This document shows, in pieces, positions 60,509 through 64,000 of a stretch of 64,000 nucleotides of DNA. Positions within the stretch are counted from its first letter, which is position 1. Each line of letters opens with the position of its first letter. The notes under the pieces are model-generated. The model saw only the letters and a program-made list of their open reading frames with translations, made no database searches and had not been told where the DNA came from. The position numbers were made by a program, and so were the translations under genes. The DNA comes from Chryseolinea serpens (lineage in GTDB: Bacteria; Bacteroidota; Bacteroidia; Cytophagales; Cyclobacteriaceae), in contig NZ_FQWQ01000002.1 of NCBI RefSeq assembly GCF_900129725.1, forward strand, positions 1,178,001-1,242,000, read 5' to 3'.

Positions 60509-61486
60509 ATGAAAAAAATCGTCTTCGTTACTTTGTTCAATATGCTGATCGTCGCGCTTTCTCAAGCGCAGACGGTCCTGAAATATCCGCATTGCAATTG
60601 TGAGGAAAAGATCACCTACTCCACCACCGAGCCCAAAAGACCGGACGGCCCCTATGAGTGGATTTGCAACGAGGTGGTGATTGAATCAGGTCATTTCAAG
60701 AACGGCTTGAAGGACGGCGCGTGGATCAGCAAAAGCAAGCGGGGTGTCATCATCGGCCAGATCGAATACACCGATGGAAAATTGAATGGCGCCTACGAAC
60801 TCTTTCACTCCGATGGAACGCCCAAACTGGTGGCGCGCTTTGTGAACGGAAACCCGGAAGGAAGCTGGCAATACTTCAATGCAAAAACCAAAGTGATCAA
60901 GACCGGGAGCTATAAAAACGGAACGCCCGTGGGCGTTTGGACCATCTATGACAAGTTCGGCAAGAAGGTGTTGATGGAGTACAACTTTGATCAGAAATCC
61001 ATGGCGCCCGAAACGCTAGCTCCCTATTACAAGAACAACACCATGCTCCACGACGATCAAAGCGAAGAGTTCGTCATCCTCTACTACCCCGACCGTACAC
61101 CGCGCGCCGACGTGCAACCGCTGGGTGGCTTTTTGCTGGCCAACGATTATTTTGTGGAATACATGACCATCCCTGCAGTGATGATGGACACCTACACCAA
61201 CTACAATTTCCAGGTGAGCGTTGCTGTCGAGGCCAATGCCGTGAAGGCGATCGATGTGCTTTTTGTGGATAAAATGGAATACCATCCCCAGACGCCATCC
61301 CTGCCCTACATCGTGTCGACCAATCCCTCGGGGAAACTGCAACGGATAGACCACACGGTATTGAATCTGAAATACCTCAGGGGAAAGATCCAGGAAGCCA
61401 TGAGTATCATGGGCCCGTGGGTGGGCACGTCGGGAAATCCGGTGGAGATCCACATTCCTTTTGTGCTGAACGATATCAAGCGCTAG
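60509..61486 (+). CDS. MORN-repeat (YwqK-like) secreted protein
   Basis: 325 residues. A signal peptide is about 1-20 (FVTLFNMLIVALSQAQ). At least three MORN-like repeats run from about 70 to 160 (HFKNGLKDGAWISKSK, YTDGKLNGAYELFHSDG, YKNGTPVGVWTIYDKFG). The C-terminal half has no repeat motif (YYPDRTPRADVQPLGG, AVMMDTYTNYNFQVSV). Proteins of this class form extended beta sheets in the envelope; the function is unknown. It sits between two permease genes of the minus strand. Confidence 0.82.
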   Translation: MKKIVFVTLFNMLIVALSQAQTVLKYPHCNCEEKITYSTTEPKRPDGPYEWICNEVVIESGHFKNGLKDGAWISKSKRGVIIGQIEYTDGKLNGAYELFHSDGTPKLVARFVNGNPEGSWQYFNAKTKVIKTGSYKNGTPVGVWTIYDKFGKKVLMEYNFDQKSMAPETLAPYYKNNTMLHDDQSEEFVILYYPDRTPRADVQPLGGFLLANDYFVEYMTIPAVMMDTYTNYNFQVSVAVEANAVKAIDVLFVDKMEYHPQTPSLPYIVSTNPSGKLQRIDHTVLNLKYLRGKIQEAMSIMGPWVGTSGNPVEIHIPFVLNDIKR

Positions 61487-61511
61487 CCTACGCTGAAGCT
61501 TCGGCGCAAGC
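61487..61511. repeat. Third copy of the GAAGCTTCGG-type repeat
   Basis: CCTACGCTGAAGCTTCGGCGCAAGC matches copies at 41410-41470 and lies directly after the stop of the MORN gene, before the convergent permease stop at 61541. Confidence 0.5.
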
Positions 61512-61540
61512 GTGGGTTGGCCAGAAGCAGCAACACGCTG

Positions 61541-63952
61541 CTACTCCGACCGCAAGCTGTTTACCGGGTTCATCAACGCCGCTTTCACCGATTGGAAACT
61601 CACCGTGATCAGCGTGAGCAACACGGCACCCAACCCCACGTAGAGGAACACCCAACCGGAAATACTGATCCTGTAGGCATAGTTTTGCAACCAGCCATCC
61701 AGCGCATAATAAGCGATGGGAATGGCCACCGCACAGGCCACCACGGTGAGCACCACAAAATCTTTCGACAGCATTTGCCAGAGGTTGAATACGGATGCGC
61801 CAACGACCTTGCGGATCCCAATTTCTTTGGTGCGTTGTTCCGCCACGAAAGAAGCCAACCCAAAAAGGCCGAGACAGCTGATGAAAATGGCGAGCACGGA
61901 AAATACGGACGCCAGCTTCCCCACGCGTTCTTCCGAGGCAAACTTCAAGGCAAATTGTTGATCCGTGAATTTATAATCGAACGGCACGGACGGGATTATT
62001 TTTTTGAACACGGCTTCGATCTTGGGCATGGCCTGGCTGATGCTGACATTCGGATCGATCTTCATCACGAACCAGCCGTGCCAGCCCTGCACAAAATAAA
62101 TGGTGGGTCGCACCGGTTCGAAAGGTGATTCCATGACCATGTCTTTGATCACACCCAATATTCTGTAGTCGCGGTCCACACTATACGCATCATTTTTCCA
62201 GTGCATGATCTGGTTTACCGGATTTTTTATATTCATGTATTTGACCGCCGCCTCGTTCAGCACAAATCCGCTGGAGTCGGATGCGTACTCCTCGGAAAAA
62301 TCGCGGCCGTCGACGAATTGCCATCCTACGGCACGGCCGAAAGTATGCGAGACGGAGAGTGTGGCGAAGTTTGCATCAAGAGCCGGGTCCTTGCCTTGCC
62401 AGTCGAAACCGCCGTTGCCCGACCATGATTCCGTTAGCTGTCCACCGGACTCGGCGAATTCTTTCACCACGCCAGTTTTCAACAACTCGTTTCGAAGCGC
62501 CTGGGCCTGGCTGAAGAATTCATCGGTTTTGCGTTGCACCATCACCAATCCCTCACGGTCGTAGCCGGTCGGGCGGTCTTTAGCATACATCACCTGTTGA
62601 TAAATAATGATCGTTCCAATGATGAGCGACACCGAGACCGCAAACTGCATTACCACCAATACTTTGCGGGGCAATGAGGCCAGTTTGCCCATCCGGAAAG
62701 TGCCCTTCAGCGCACGGATGGCATTGAAAGACGAAAGATAAAGGGCTGGATAACTTCCGGCCAACACGCCCGTGACGACGCAAAAGCAAATACAGCTCAC
62801 CCAAAACCAAAGGTTTGTCCAGGGCATTTGCATTTCTTTTGACGTGAGGTCGTTGAACCCTGGCAGTGCCACCGCGATCGCCACGAGACTCAGCAGGAAA
62901 GCGAGGCCCACCACCAGGAACGACTCGCAATAGAACTGCCAGATCAGTTGGCTCCGGATGGACCCAATGGATTTTCGTATGCCCACTTCTTTGGCTCGTT
63001 TTTCGGAGCGCGCCGTGCTCAGGTTCATAAAATTGATGCAGGCCAACAGCAGCACAAAGCCCCCGATCATGCCGATGATGCGCACCGACTGGATGGGCCC
63101 GTTCTCGAGTATACCCTGCTTGAAGCTGGAGTACAAATGCCAGTCAGACATAGGATGGATCATGATCGCTGGGCTGTACGCCAATTCGGGTTGCATGGCC
63201 GGAATGTTGCGGATGGCGGTGATCTCGGCTTCACGAATACTCTCATTTACCTGGGCCAGCGTCGTGTTCGGAGCGATCTCCGCATAGATGAACAGAAAAT
63301 GGTTTGCCCAGCTCTGCTCCTTCATCCACGGGTTGTTGATCTCGTTGAGCGCCCAGGGCATCACCACTTTCAGAAAATTAAATTGCGTGTTGTACGGAAG
63401 GTCCTCATAAACCCCCGTGACTTTCACATCGATCTTACTGTTGACCTGGATGATCTTGTTCAAGGCGTTATCGGTTTCTCCAAACAAGGCTTTTGCCGTG
63501 GAGGCTGATAATAAAATCGAATGCGGATCCTGGAGTCCCGAGCGCGTGCCCGCCAGCATGTGCAACGTCAGCATGTCGGGCATCCCCTCCCCGGTATAGG
63601 CGCCACTTTGCGAGATGATCTTTTCTCCAAAAGACAAAACATAGTCGCCGCCCCAGAAAGGGACGATGTGTTTGAAATTACTGCTGTAGTGGGTCTTTAG
63701 CTGTTCGATCAGCGGGTGTGGAAGATGGCGTTGGCCTCCGTAGCTTTTGCCCTCATAGACGCCGCCTTTCATGATCTGTACGATGCGGGGGTAGTTGTCG
63801 TGATAGGTATTGAACGACAACTCGTCGAACACCCACAGCCCGATGAGCATCGCCACCGTCATCCCCGCGGCCAGGCCCCCGATGTTGATGGCGGAATATC
63901 CTTTGTTCTTCCGGAGGTTGCGCAGGGCAACGGCGAGGTAATTTCTGATCAT
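61541..63952 (-). CDS. FtsX-like ABC transporter permease
   Basis: 803 residues. Its N-terminal segment begins NLRKNKGYSAINIGGLAAGMT. The first permease half carries FMNLSTARSEKRAKEVGIRKSIGSI and the second VAEQRTKEIGIRKVVGASVF. The extracytoplasmic parts differ most from the other five permeases. Its start is 48 bases from the window edge, so its promoter is cut off. No ATPase partner is visible. Confidence 0.9.
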   Translation of the reverse strand: MIRNYLAVALRNLRKNKGYSAINIGGLAAGMTVAMLIGLWVFDELSFNTYHDNYPRIVQIMKGGVYEGKSYGGQRHLPHPLIEQLKTHYSSNFKHIVPFWGGDYVLSFGEKIISQSGAYTGEGMPDMLTLHMLAGTRSGLQDPHSILLSASTAKALFGETDNALNKIIQVNSKIDVKVTGVYEDLPYNTQFNFLKVVMPWALNEINNPWMKEQSWANHFLFIYAEIAPNTTLAQVNESIREAEITAIRNIPAMQPELAYSPAIMIHPMSDWHLYSSFKQGILENGPIQSVRIIGMIGGFVLLLACINFMNLSTARSEKRAKEVGIRKSIGSIRSQLIWQFYCESFLVVGLAFLLSLVAIAVALPGFNDLTSKEMQMPWTNLWFWVSCICFCVVTGVLAGSYPALYLSSFNAIRALKGTFRMGKLASLPRKVLVVMQFAVSVSLIIGTIIIYQQVMYAKDRPTGYDREGLVMVQRKTDEFFSQAQALRNELLKTGVVKEFAESGGQLTESWSGNGGFDWQGKDPALDANFATLSVSHTFGRAVGWQFVDGRDFSEEYASDSSGFVLNEAAVKYMNIKNPVNQIMHWKNDAYSVDRDYRILGVIKDMVMESPFEPVRPTIYFVQGWHGWFVMKIDPNVSISQAMPKIEAVFKKIIPSVPFDYKFTDQQFALKFASEERVGKLASVFSVLAIFISCLGLFGLASFVAEQRTKEIGIRKVVGASVFNLWQMLSKDFVVLTVVACAVAIPIAYYALDGWLQNYAYRISISGWVFLYVGLGAVLLTLITVSFQSVKAALMNPVNSLRSE

Positions 63953-64000
63953 GGCATTTACAGTTTACGTTTTAAAACACGACGTACCCTACCCGGCATA

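Overview
The window looks like chromosome of a Bacteroidota bacterium, most likely order Cytophagales (Chryseolinea/Ohtaekwangia-like). This is inferred from gene families, not from a marker gene. The pointers are many roughly 800-residue FtsX/MacB-type permeases without an adjacent ATPase, FecI-type sigma factors with a hydrophobic C-terminal tail paired with FecR, DUF1080, DUF4142, DUF3175 and DUF983 proteins, AraC regulators paired with VOC or DoxX proteins, and TAnnTTTG-like -7 elements. I saw no rRNA, tRNA, CRISPR array, phage or insertion sequence. GC content is moderate (roughly 50 percent) and even.

Layout. 1-12 kb is mixed metabolism and regulation: a VOC protein with an AraC regulator, a secreted DUF1080 protein, an NDH-2-like oxidoreductase, PgeF with an AraC regulator, an SDR, an AsmA/DUF748-like protein, inorganic pyrophosphatase, DUF3175 and DUF4142. 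12.2-21.9 kb is a tandem array of four FtsX-like ABC permeases on the minus strand. It is read divergently from a sigma-54 response regulator and histidine kinase (22.15-24.87 kb). A strong sigma-54-type promoter sits just upstream of the first permease, so the array and the two-component pair look like one regulated envelope or efflux system.

24.9-32.4 kb is the most distinctive locus: one six-domain type I polyketide synthase (KS-AT-DH-KR-ACP-TE), a lipocalin-like gene 4 bases behind it, and a divergent Sfp-type phosphopantetheinyl transferase. It appears to be a minimal, self-contained, probably iterative polyketide system.

33.6-38.6 kb holds a FecI/FecR pair without a TonB receptor, an acyltransferase-3 membrane enzyme, and an O-antigen polymerase-like protein translationally coupled to a 37-residue membrane peptide. 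38.6-51.6 kb is accessory: DUF3817, several AraC regulators, a beta-hydroxyacid dehydrogenase, VOC proteins, a HipA-like kinase with DUF3037, an FAD sugar or lactone oxidase divergent from a second DUF1080 protein, an arginyltransferase-like protein, a repeat-rich secreted protein, an esterase and a lone receiver. 51.8-55.5 kb carries a NarL-type regulator, an ECF sigma factor and a CHASE3 histidine kinase. 55.5-64 kb has VOC, GlxA-like AraC and DoxX genes and two more FtsX-like permeases on either side of a MORN-repeat protein.

Limits: functions come from reading motifs by eye. No alignment, profile search or structure prediction was run, and promoter and terminator calls are visual.
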